A DNA stretch of 20,902 nt, from the NCBI GenBank assembly GCA_937934165.1, contig CALGZX010000095.1:1-20902 (forward strand). The letters are read 5' to 3'. The first letter of the stretch is position 1. The number at the start of each line of letters is the position of its first letter. This document shows, piece after piece, positions 14,670 through 20,902 of this stretch. The position numbers and the translations under genes are program-made. The stretch is from an uncultured Collinsella sp. (GTDB taxonomy: Bacteria > Actinomycetota > Coriobacteriia > Coriobacteriales > Coriobacteriaceae). A model generated the notes under the pieces. The model saw only the letters and a list, made by a program, of their open reading frames with translations, made no database searches and was not told the DNA's origin.

Positions 14670-14954
14670 GTGCCTGAGGTTGACGCTGCACAGCTCGAGG
14701 GTGAGGCAATGCTCTCAGATCGCATCGCCGATCTCGTCGAATATCTCGTTGTTCAGATCGTCGACGACCCGGATTCCGTGAGCCTTGAGGTCATCGATGG
14801 TGACGACGCCTCTACGATTGAGGTTTCGGTCGCCGAGGATGACGTCGCTAAGGTCATCGGCCGTCGTGGCCGTACCATTAAGGCCATTCGCACGCTCGCC
14901 CGTGCACTGGCCGCTCGCCTCGACACTGCTGTCGAGGTAGAGGTTCTGGGCTAG
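14670..14954 (+). CDS. khpA: KH-domain RNA-binding protein KhpA
   Basis: Small KH-domain protein. KhpA in other bacteria binds RNA with KhpB/EloR and affects cell elongation. The GxxG loop is GRRG in AKVIGRRGRTIKAIRTL, and the N-terminal DLVEYLVVQIVDDPDSVSLE matches the family opening. The GTG at 14670 gives 94 residues and has GAGGAG upstream. The ATG at 14709 (MLSDRIADLVEYL) gives 81 residues, closer to the usual ~76-83, with GAGGG upstream; the start is therefore uncertain. The position between rpsP and rimM is typical. Confidence 0.9.
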   Translation: MPEVDAAQLEGEAMLSDRIADLVEYLVVQIVDDPDSVSLEVIDGDDASTIEVSVAEDDVAKVIGRRGRTIKAIRTLARALAARLDTAVEVEVLG

Positions 14955-14958
14955 GACC

Positions 14959-15480
14959 TTGAGGTCCCAGTACAAAAACATCGCCCGTGTGGTCAAGCCG
15001 CACGGAAGGAAGGGGGAGGTCCTCGCGCAGCCGCTGCGGGGGCTTCCTTCTGTATTAGAGCCGGGCATGCGCGTCGCCCTGACGCCGCCGGCGCTCAAGC
15101 GCGACCGCTTTTGCACGGTCGTGTCCGTCACCGATACGGGCGATGGCGATCTGGTCTCGTTTGAGGGCATTGACGACTTGACGGCCGCCGAGGGCATCAC
15201 GGGATGCTACGTGCTGGCAAATCGTGACGACTTCGAGCTCGATTCGCTCGACGCTGCCTATACCGACCTTATGGGTCGCGAGGTGACCGACGAGCGCTTT
15301 GGTTCGCTCGGCACGATTGTCGAGATCATGTCGACGCCCGCCAACGATGTTTGGGTTGTCGAGGGCGATCGGTACGGCGAGGTGCTGATTCCCGTGATCG
15401 AGCAGGTTGTGCTCGATCTTCCCGACACAGGAACAATTTCCGTCCACGTTATGGACGGCTTGATCGATATGGACAAGTAG
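14959..15480 (+). CDS. rimM: Ribosome maturation factor RimM
   Basis: Helps assemble the 30S head by binding S19. In 173 residues the N-terminal RimM domain carries ARVVKPHGRKGEVLAQPL, and the C-terminal PRC-barrel-type domain carries DLMGREVTDERFGSLGTIVE, then PANDVWVVEGDRYGEVLIPV. The start is TTG 14959, 4 bases after the khpA stop. The only ribosome site is a short AGGA overlapping that stop, so translation is probably coupled to khpA. trmD follows after 10 bases. Confidence 0.92.
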   Translation: MRSQYKNIARVVKPHGRKGEVLAQPLRGLPSVLEPGMRVALTPPALKRDRFCTVVSVTDTGDGDLVSFEGIDDLTAAEGITGCYVLANRDDFELDSLDAAYTDLMGREVTDERFGSLGTIVEIMSTPANDVWVVEGDRYGEVLIPVIEQVVLDLPDTGTISVHVMDGLIDMDK

Positions 15481-15490
15481 GGAGGACAGC

Positions 15491-16249
15491 ATGCTGATTG
15501 AGACCCTTTCGGTCTTTCCCGAGATGTTTGAGCCCGTCATGTCCACATCGATTTTGGGCCGCGCCCGCAAGGCCGGCCTTTTTGATTTTAATGCGTATAA
15601 CCTGCGCGACTGGACGCACGACCGCCATCGCACCGTCGATGACGAGCCGTATGGCGGCGGGCAGGGCATGCTCATGAAGGTCGAGCCCATTGCCGAGGCC
15701 ATCGAGGCCATCAGCTCCGAGGGTCCCAAGCCCACCGTGGTGTTCTTCACCCCCTGCGGCGAGCCCTTTACGCAGCATGTGGCCGAGCGCCTGCTCAAAA
15801 GCGAGCGCTTGCTGTTTGTGTGCAGCCGTTACGAGGGCGTCGATGAGCGCGCATATGCGTATGCCGATGAGCGTCTATCGATCGGCGACTACGTGCTCAC
15901 GGGCGGCGAGCTGCCCGCTATGGTCGTAGCCGATGCCGTCGTACGGCTCATTCCCGGAGCCTTGGGCGACGAGATGAGCAACGTGGACGAGTCCTTCTCG
16001 ACCGCTGAGGACGGTGGCCTGCTCGAGTACGCGCAGTACACCCGCCCCGCCGAGTTCAATGGCGAGGGCGTGCCGCCGGTGCTCGTAAGCGGCGACCACG
16101 CCAAGGTCGATGCCTGGCGTCGCAAAAACGCCATCGAGCGTACCTGTCGTTGGCGTCCCGATCTTATCGAGACGGCACGTCTTACGCCCAATGAGCGCGC
16201 GTACGCGCAGGAGATCCTGGACGCTTCGTTTTCGCAGAGCGAGGAGTGA
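15491..16249 (+). CDS. trmD: tRNA (guanine-37-N1)-methyltransferase
   Basis: Methylates N1 of G37 in tRNAs to prevent frameshifting, with S-adenosylmethionine. The 252-residue SPOUT-class protein has the TrmD landmarks: IETLSVFPEMFEPVMSTSIL, then YNLRDWTHDRHRTVDDEPYG and GGGQGMLMKVEP. Next come SRYEGVDERAYAY and the trefoil-knot loop SIGDYVLTGGELPAMV. ATG 15491 has AGGGAGGA upstream. The stop overlaps the region where lepB begins. rplS, often next to trmD, is absent here. Confidence 0.96.
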   Translation: MLIETLSVFPEMFEPVMSTSILGRARKAGLFDFNAYNLRDWTHDRHRTVDDEPYGGGQGMLMKVEPIAEAIEAISSEGPKPTVVFFTPCGEPFTQHVAERLLKSERLLFVCSRYEGVDERAYAYADERLSIGDYVLTGGELPAMVVADAVVRLIPGALGDEMSNVDESFSTAEDGGLLEYAQYTRPAEFNGEGVPPVLVSGDHAKVDAWRRKNAIERTCRWRPDLIETARLTPNERAYAQEILDASFSQSEE

Positions 16250-16251
16250 GA

Positions 16252-16815
16252 ATGGTTCCATCGCAGCATTCCGTGCTAAAGGGTGCGTTTGAGTGGGTCG
16301 TGGTTGTCGCAATCGCGCTGGTCGCCACCTTCTTGATTCGCTCGTTTGTGGTCGAACCCTTTGTGGTGCCTACCGGTTCCATGGAGTCCACGATCGAGAT
16401 CGGAGACCAGATTCTGGCGCAGAAGGTGACGCTCGAACTCGGACAGCCCGTCAAGCAAGGCGATATCGTGGTGTTCCACAACCCCGATGCTACGTCCGAG
16501 CATGACGTGCTGGTAAAGCGCGTTATTGCCACGGCCGGCCAGACGGTCGACCTGCAGGACGGCAAGGTCGTCGTCGATGGCCAGGCGCTCGACGAGGACT
16601 ATACGACTGGCATGAGCTGGCCGCTTTCGGTCCAAGCCCCCGGCGCTCAGGTGAGCTATCCCTACACCGTCCCTGACGACTGTGTGTGGGTGATGGGCGA
16701 CAACCGCGAGAACTCTGCTGACTCCCGCTACTTTGGCCCGGTCGACCGCTCCGACTTGATTGCCGTGGCGCTTGTGCGCTACTGGCCGCTCAACCGTATC
16801 GGCGCTATCGATTAA
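16252..16815 (+). CDS. lepB: Type I signal peptidase
   Basis: Membrane serine protease that removes signal peptides on the outer face of the cytoplasmic membrane. One N-terminal anchor (about 12-30) precedes the catalytic Ser43 in PTGSMESTI; the general-base Lys89 lies in VLVKRVIATAG, and box E is GDNRENSADSRYFGP (149-163). Length is 187 residues. An in-frame GTG at 16246 lies inside the trmD stop region, but ATG 16252 is preferred because GAGGAG ends 5 bases before it. It is coupled with trmD. Confidence 0.95.
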   Translation: MVPSQHSVLKGAFEWVVVVAIALVATFLIRSFVVEPFVVPTGSMESTIEIGDQILAQKVTLELGQPVKQGDIVVFHNPDATSEHDVLVKRVIATAGQTVDLQDGKVVVDGQALDEDYTTGMSWPLSVQAPGAQVSYPYTVPDDCVWVMGDNRENSADSRYFGPVDRSDLIAVALVRYWPLNRIGAID

Positions 16816-16822
16816 AAACCGC

Positions 16823-16828
16823 TATAGT
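16823..16828 (+). promoter_or_regulatory. Possible -10 box upstream of glyQ
   Basis: TATAGT in the lepB-glyQ gap (16816-16874) matches TATAAT at 5 of 6 positions, but no -35 hexamer sits at 16-18 bases. The leader is too short for a T-box, so glyQS is not controlled by a visible T-box riboswitch. Confidence 0.3.
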
Positions 16829-16874
16829 ACAGTACCTAACCGTGTAATCGTTTCGACGAGGGGATATAAGAGGC

Positions 16875-17786
16875 ATGAACGCTTCATCGCTTTCCTTCCA
16901 AGACATCATCCTGCGCCTCCAGCAGTACTGGGGCGAGCAGGGCTGCGTAATTATGCAGCCCTATGACTCCGAGGTCGGTGCCGGTACCTTCCATACCGCG
17001 ACCACGCTGCGCTCGCTCGGTCCCGCCGAGTGGCGCACCTGCTATGCGCAGCCCTGCCGCCGTCCCGCCGACGGCCGCTACGGCGAGAACCCCAACCGCA
17101 TGCAGCACTACTATCAGTTCCAGGTGCTCATCAAGCCCTCGCCGGTCAACGCTCAGGAGCTCTACCTGGGTTCGCTGGCCGCCATTGGCCTGGACCCCAA
17201 TGACCATGACGTCCGCTTTGTTGAGGACGACTGGGAGAGCCCGACGCTCGGCGCCTGGGGCCTTGGCTGGGAGGTCTGGCTCAATGGCATGGAGGTCACG
17301 CAGTTTACGTACTTCCAGCAGGTGGGCGGCATCGAGGTCGACCCCGTGCCTGTCGAGATCACCTATGGCCTGGAGCGCATCGCCATGTACGCCCAGGGCG
17401 TCAACTCGGTCTACGACCTGGTGTGGAGCTACCTGCCCGACGGCACGCCCATGACCTACGGCGACGTGTTCCTGGAGAACGAGCGCGAGTTCAGCGCTTA
17501 TAACTTTGAGGTCGCCAACGTCGAGATGATGCGTCAGAAGTTTGACGACTACGAGGCCGAGTGCCACTCCTGCCTGGAGCGCAAGCTGCCGCTGCCGGCA
17601 TATGACTGCGTCATGAAGTGCAGCCATGCCTTCAACCTGCTCGATGCCCGCGGTGCGCTGTCCGCAGTCGAGCGCGCCAACTACATCCTGCGCGTCCGCG
17701 CCGTCGCCAAGGCGTGCTGCGAGGCCTATATGGCCGAGGTCGCCGGAATCAACGAGAATGCCGATCAGGAAGGCGAGGTGGCGTAA
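16875..17786 (+). CDS. glyQ: Glycyl-tRNA synthetase alpha subunit
   Basis: Catalytic subunit of the bacterial-type (alpha2beta2) glycyl-tRNA synthetase. The 303-residue protein shows the class II family sequence: LSFQDIILRLQQYWGEQGCV, IMQPYDSEVGAGTFHTATTL, then YAQPCRRPADGRYGENPNRM and VEDDWESPTLGAWGLGWEVW. EVTQFTYFQQVGG and ITYGLERIAMY follow further on. ATG 16875 follows GAGGGG and AAGAGG. The beta-subunit gene starts 3 bases after the stop. Confidence 0.96.
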   Translation: MNASSLSFQDIILRLQQYWGEQGCVIMQPYDSEVGAGTFHTATTLRSLGPAEWRTCYAQPCRRPADGRYGENPNRMQHYYQFQVLIKPSPVNAQELYLGSLAAIGLDPNDHDVRFVEDDWESPTLGAWGLGWEVWLNGMEVTQFTYFQQVGGIEVDPVPVEITYGLERIAMYAQGVNSVYDLVWSYLPDGTPMTYGDVFLENEREFSAYNFEVANVEMMRQKFDDYEAECHSCLERKLPLPAYDCVMKCSHAFNLLDARGALSAVERANYILRVRAVAKACCEAYMAEVAGINENADQEGEVA

Positions 17787-17789
17787 GCC

Positions 17790-19886
17790 ATGGCAGACGC
17801 TAAGGATTTCCTGTTTGAGATCGGTACGGAGGAAATGCCCTCTGCACCGCTGAACAATGCCGTCAAGCAGCTTGGCACTATGATCGCCAAGGGTCTCGAT
17901 GAGGCCGGTCTGGCCCACGGTGAGGTCCGCGTGATCTCGAGCCCGCGTCGCCTGGCTGCGCTCGTGGCTAACGTCGCCACCGCGACCGATGAGGTTCACG
18001 AGGTCAAGCGCGGTCCCGCGGCCAACATCGCCTTCGATGCCGACGGTAACGCCACCAAGGCCGCCCAGGGCTTCGCCCGCAAGTGCGGTGTGGCTGCCGA
18101 GGATCTGGTCCGTCGCGAGGACACCGACGGCCGTGAGTACGTATTTGCCGAGAAGAACATTCCTTCCGCCCCGGCCACCCCGATTCTGACGGCCCTGTGC
18201 GAGAAGACCATCGCCGGCCTGCAGTGGCCCAACTACCGCTCTCAGCGCTGGGGCCACGAGCACGCCACGTTCGTGCGTCCGGTCCGCTGGATCTGCTGCC
18301 TTTTGGGCGGGGATGTCGTGCCCGTGTCCTTTGCCGATGTGACGAGTGGCAACACCACGCGCGGCCACCGCGTGCTTGGTCCCGGTGACCATGTGGTCGC
18401 CAGCCCCGCTGTTTACGAGCAGGTGCTCGAGGACGCCGGCGTGCTTTCTGCCGAGCGCCGTCGTGAGGCCATCCTTGCCGGTATCGCCGAGGTCGAGGCT
18501 GCGCGCCCCGGCTGCCACGTCGATACGCCCAAGAAGGTCTTTGAGGAGGTCATCAACCTCTGCGAGTGGCCGACGGTGCTCGTCGGTACCTTCGATGAGG
18601 AGTTCCTCAAGGTGCCGCACGAGATCATCTGCGAGTCTATGCTCACCAACCAGCGCTACTTCCCGATCTATGACGGCGAGGGCAAGCTGACGCGTGAGTT
18701 CGTGGTCGTCTCCAACAGTAAGCCCGAGAACGCCGAGCGCGTGATCGACGGCAACGAGCGTGTCGTGCGCGCCCGCCTGGATGACGCCAAGTTCTTCTAC
18801 GAGGAGGATCTGAAGATCTCCCTCGACGAGTTCCGCGAGCGTCTGGCCAAGGTCGCCTTCCAGGAGAAGCTCGGCAGCGTGCTCGCCAAGTCCGAGCGTA
18901 TTGAGCAGCTTGCGCTCGCTATTGCCCGTGAGGCTCACCTGGGTGCCCACCTGGCCGCCGATGCCGGCCGCGCCGCTCACCTGTGCAAGGCCGACCTGGT
19001 GTCCAACGCTGTTGTCGAGTTCACGAGCCAGCAGGGTGTGATGGGCGGTTACTACGCCAGCGCGATGGGGGAGAACGACGAGGTCGCTCACGCTATTCGC
19101 GATCACTATCGTCCCCGCTTTGCCGGCGACGAGCTACCCGAGGGCACCGCTGGCTGCATCGTGGCTTGCGCCGACAAGCTCGATACCATTGCCGGCATCT
19201 TTGCCATCGGCGAGCCCCCGACCGGCTCTTCCGACCCGTACGCGCTGCGTCGTGCCGCCATCGGCATCATCAATATCCTGCGCGACCGTCTGCCGATCGA
19301 CCCCACGTCGCTCATCGACTTTGCGCTCGAGCTCTATAGCGAGCAGGGCATTGAGTTCGACGCCGCCGAGGTCGCCCAGCAGGTTCGCGACTTCTTCCAC
19401 GGCCGTTTGGTGAGCATGGCCCGCGACGAGAAGATCCCGGCCGACACCGTTGCCGCCGTTTCCGCGGTGCACATCATTGCCCCGTCGGTCTTCTTCGCCC
19501 GCTGCGCCGCCCTCGATGAGGCCCGCAAGAACGACGCCGAGACCTTCGACAACCTTGCAACCGCCTACGCCCGCGCGGCGCACATCTCCAAGCCCGAGCT
19601 GGGCGCGGAGTACGATCGCGCCCTGATGGGCGAGGCCGAGCTTGCGCTTGCCGACGCCTCCGAGGCCGCTCAGACCGCCGTCGATGCCGCTCTCGCCGCC
19701 GAGGATTATCCTGCCGCGTTTGCCGCCCTCGCCGCCCTGCGCGCGCCCATCGACCGTTTCTTCGACGAGGTTATGGTCATGGACAAGGACGAGCAGCTTC
19801 GCGATAATCGCCTTAAGCTGCTCAACCGCTTCGAGGCCGTGTTCTCCGGCATCGCCAACATCGGTGAGCTTGCCCGCAAAAAGTAA
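17790..19886 (+). CDS. glyS: Glycyl-tRNA synthetase beta subunit
   Basis: The beta subunit binds tRNA and supports the catalytic alpha subunit. At 698 residues it is a normal length. The N-terminus is DFLFEIGTEEMPSAPLNNAV. Later come YRSQRWGHEHATFVRPVRW, the HD-like segment CKADLVSNAVVEFTSQQGVM and GYYASAMGE, then ADKLDTIAGIFAIGEPPTGS with DPYALRRAAIGI. The C-terminal helical anticodon-binding region includes RAPIDRFFDEVMVMDKDEQL. No frameshift or missing block is apparent. The next gene is 34 bases away, with only a 5-bp hairpin between. Confidence 0.96.
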   Translation: MADAKDFLFEIGTEEMPSAPLNNAVKQLGTMIAKGLDEAGLAHGEVRVISSPRRLAALVANVATATDEVHEVKRGPAANIAFDADGNATKAAQGFARKCGVAAEDLVRREDTDGREYVFAEKNIPSAPATPILTALCEKTIAGLQWPNYRSQRWGHEHATFVRPVRWICCLLGGDVVPVSFADVTSGNTTRGHRVLGPGDHVVASPAVYEQVLEDAGVLSAERRREAILAGIAEVEAARPGCHVDTPKKVFEEVINLCEWPTVLVGTFDEEFLKVPHEIICESMLTNQRYFPIYDGEGKLTREFVVVSNSKPENAERVIDGNERVVRARLDDAKFFYEEDLKISLDEFRERLAKVAFQEKLGSVLAKSERIEQLALAIAREAHLGAHLAADAGRAAHLCKADLVSNAVVEFTSQQGVMGGYYASAMGENDEVAHAIRDHYRPRFAGDELPEGTAGCIVACADKLDTIAGIFAIGEPPTGSSDPYALRRAAIGIINILRDRLPIDPTSLIDFALELYSEQGIEFDAAEVAQQVRDFFHGRLVSMARDEKIPADTVAAVSAVHIIAPSVFFARCAALDEARKNDAETFDNLATAYARAAHISKPELGAEYDRALMGEAELALADASEAAQTAVDAALAAEDYPAAFAALAALRAPIDRFFDEVMVMDKDEQLRDNRLKLLNRFEAVFSGIANIGELARKK

Positions 19887-19920
19887 GCTAGCCTGCGCAT
19901 AAGCGCAAAAGGAGCCCCGC

Positions 19921-20796
19921 ATGGATTGCCCGGTCACCGCTCGTCCCACCGTTATCGTTATCTCCGACTCGCTTGGAGATACCGCTTGTGAGGTGGTGCT
20001 TGCGGCGTCCGGGCAATTTGATGAAGGGGCTTTTCATCTATTGCGCCTGCCCAAGGTGAACTCGGTGGAGCAGGTAAAGTCGTTTGTGGGTCCGCGCGTC
20101 GATGCGGATCATCGCGATATTGCCGTGTTCCACACTATCGTCGACCCAGCGCTTCGCGCCCGCGTGCTCGATTATCTGGGCATGCTGCACATTCGCTCGG
20201 TCGACCTGATCGGCCCGACGCTTGCCGTGCTGTCGTCGCTTATTGGCGTGCCTCCCAAGGGCGTTGCGGGTGTGATTCACAAGACCGACGATCGCTATTT
20301 CCATCGTATCGAGGCTATGGAGTATTTCGTTGAGCACGATGACGGGCGCGGCTGCGATGATCTGTCGGATGCCGATATCGTGCTGCTGGGTGTATCCCGC
20401 ACGTCCAAGACGCCGCTGTCGATGTATTTGGCCTATCAGGGCTACAAGGTCGCCAACGTTCCGTTGGCCCAGGGCATAGAGCCGCCCAAGTCGATTTACG
20501 AGGTCGATCCGATGCGTCTCTTCGGTCTGATTTCGACCGTCGATGTGATTGCCGAGATTCGCGATAGCCGCCTGGGCGACGACTATGCCCGCGCCGTCGC
20601 CGGCTCCTATGCCGAGCCCGAGAGCGTGCGCGGCGAGCTCGAGGAGGCTCGTGCCCTCATGAAACGTCTGGGTTGCTTTGTGGTGCGCACCGACGGCAAG
20701 GCGATCGAGGAAAGCGCTGCCGAGATCATTAGCCACTTGGAGAAAATCCAAGAAGCCCGTGCCCGCCGAACCGCCCGCCGAGCCCAGCAAAGTTAA
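19921..20796 (+). CDS. Kinase/pyrophosphorylase regulating PPDK or PEP synthase (DUF299)
   Basis: Bifunctional regulator that phosphorylates (with ADP) and dephosphorylates a Thr in pyruvate, phosphate dikinase or PEP synthase. The 291-residue protein shows PTVIVISDSLGDTACEV (9-25), then HTIVDPALR, the DRYFHRIEAMEY segment and the P-loop GVSRTSKT (157-164), followed by LSMYLAYQGYKVANVPL. These define the family. Which target it controls is not visible: the window ends before the next gene. ATG 19921 follows AAAGGAG. It sits after glyQS, a placement seen in other Gram-positive genomes. Confidence 0.9.
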   Translation: MDCPVTARPTVIVISDSLGDTACEVVLAASGQFDEGAFHLLRLPKVNSVEQVKSFVGPRVDADHRDIAVFHTIVDPALRARVLDYLGMLHIRSVDLIGPTLAVLSSLIGVPPKGVAGVIHKTDDRYFHRIEAMEYFVEHDDGRGCDDLSDADIVLLGVSRTSKTPLSMYLAYQGYKVANVPLAQGIEPPKSIYEVDPMRLFGLISTVDVIAEIRDSRLGDDYARAVAGSYAEPESVRGELEEARALMKRLGCFVVRTDGKAIEESAAEIISHLEKIQEARARRTARRAQQS

Positions 20797-20804
20797 CTCA
20801 TTTC

Positions 20805-20838
20805 GGTAGCTAAAAATGCACCGTCTCAAAAGACTACC
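20805..20838 (-). repeat. Diverged solo copy (R5) of the RAYT-associated repeat
   Basis: GGTAGCTAAAAATGCACCGT (20805-20824) and the following bases, ending AAGACTACC, match R4 at roughly 28 of 35 positions. It carries GTAG at the 5' end of both strands. It lies 8 bases after a stop codon and ~8 kb from the transposase. Confidence 0.7.
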
Positions 20839-20902
20839 TAAAAATAAGGCTCTGTTAGACCAGGATTGACATACATGTGTCCCCACGGTGCCATATCGTT
20901 GA

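Noticed and set aside
16816..16874. T-box riboswitch for glyQS
   Set aside because: The gap is only 59 bases, too short for a T-box, and no T-box core sequence is present.
16884..19106. Very long open frame on the minus strand opposite glyQ-glyS, and a 480-codon one at 5323-6765
   Set aside because: Both lie antisense to strongly conserved genes, have His/Gly/Leu-rich compositions typical of high-GC shadow frames, and match no recognised family.
19894..19907. TGCGC-ATAA-GCGCA hairpin after glyS as a terminator
   Set aside because: The stem is only 5 bp and no T tract follows; the next gene's ribosome site is immediately downstream.
20866..20897. Perfect TTGACA near the window end as a promoter for the next gene
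   Set aside because: No -10 hexamer at 16-19 bases; the nearest AT-rich CATATC is 20 bases away and the window ends soon after.

Overview
The window reads as one dense chromosomal segment of a high-GC Gram-positive bacterium. The gene orders (mreC-mreD-mrdA-rodA, then the radical SAM pair next to rplU-rpmA-obgE-nadD-yqeK-rsfS, then rpsP-khpA-rimM-trmD-lepB, then glyQ-glyS plus a kinase/pyrophosphorylase), two-subunit glycyl-tRNA synthetase and frequent TTG starts suggest class Coriobacteriia, probably Collinsella or a close relative. The lineage is an inference from gene content and style; no database was searched.

Layout. 1-3962: end of mreC, mreD, PBP2 and rodA, the cell-elongation (rod) peptidoglycan machinery. 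3981-4910: an uncharacterised DUF697-like membrane protein in the same run. 4921-7607: a B12-binding-type radical SAM protein and its DUF2344 partner, overlapping by 4 bases. 7604-7632: a well-formed promoter over the end of the DUF2344 gene, driving rplU-rpmA. An intrinsic terminator at 8366-8409 separates these from obgE-nadD-yqeK-rsfS (8426-11677), which covers ribosome assembly, NAD synthesis and nucleotide turnover.

11674-12824 is the accessory part. It holds an AT-richer REP-associated tyrosine transposase (RAYT, HUH family) inside a cluster of ~35-bp repeats that carry GTAG at the 5' end of both strands. Two copies form a perfect 37-bp inverted repeat, a truncated copy covers the RAYT stop codon, and a diverged solo copy lies about 8 kb away at 20805-20838, just after another gene. 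This RAYT plus its putative substrate repeats is the best candidate here for a poorly described system.

12870-14123 (minus strand) is dinB, convergent with the RAYT, with a LexA-box-like sequence at its 5' end. 14325-16815 is rpsP-khpA-rimM-trmD-lepB, a translation and secretion operon. 16875-20796 is glyQ-glyS and a DUF299 regulatory kinase/pyrophosphorylase. Intergenic gaps are short (none above 300 bases) and almost everything except dinB is on the plus strand. No rRNA, tRNA, CRISPR array, prophage or defence genes were seen.
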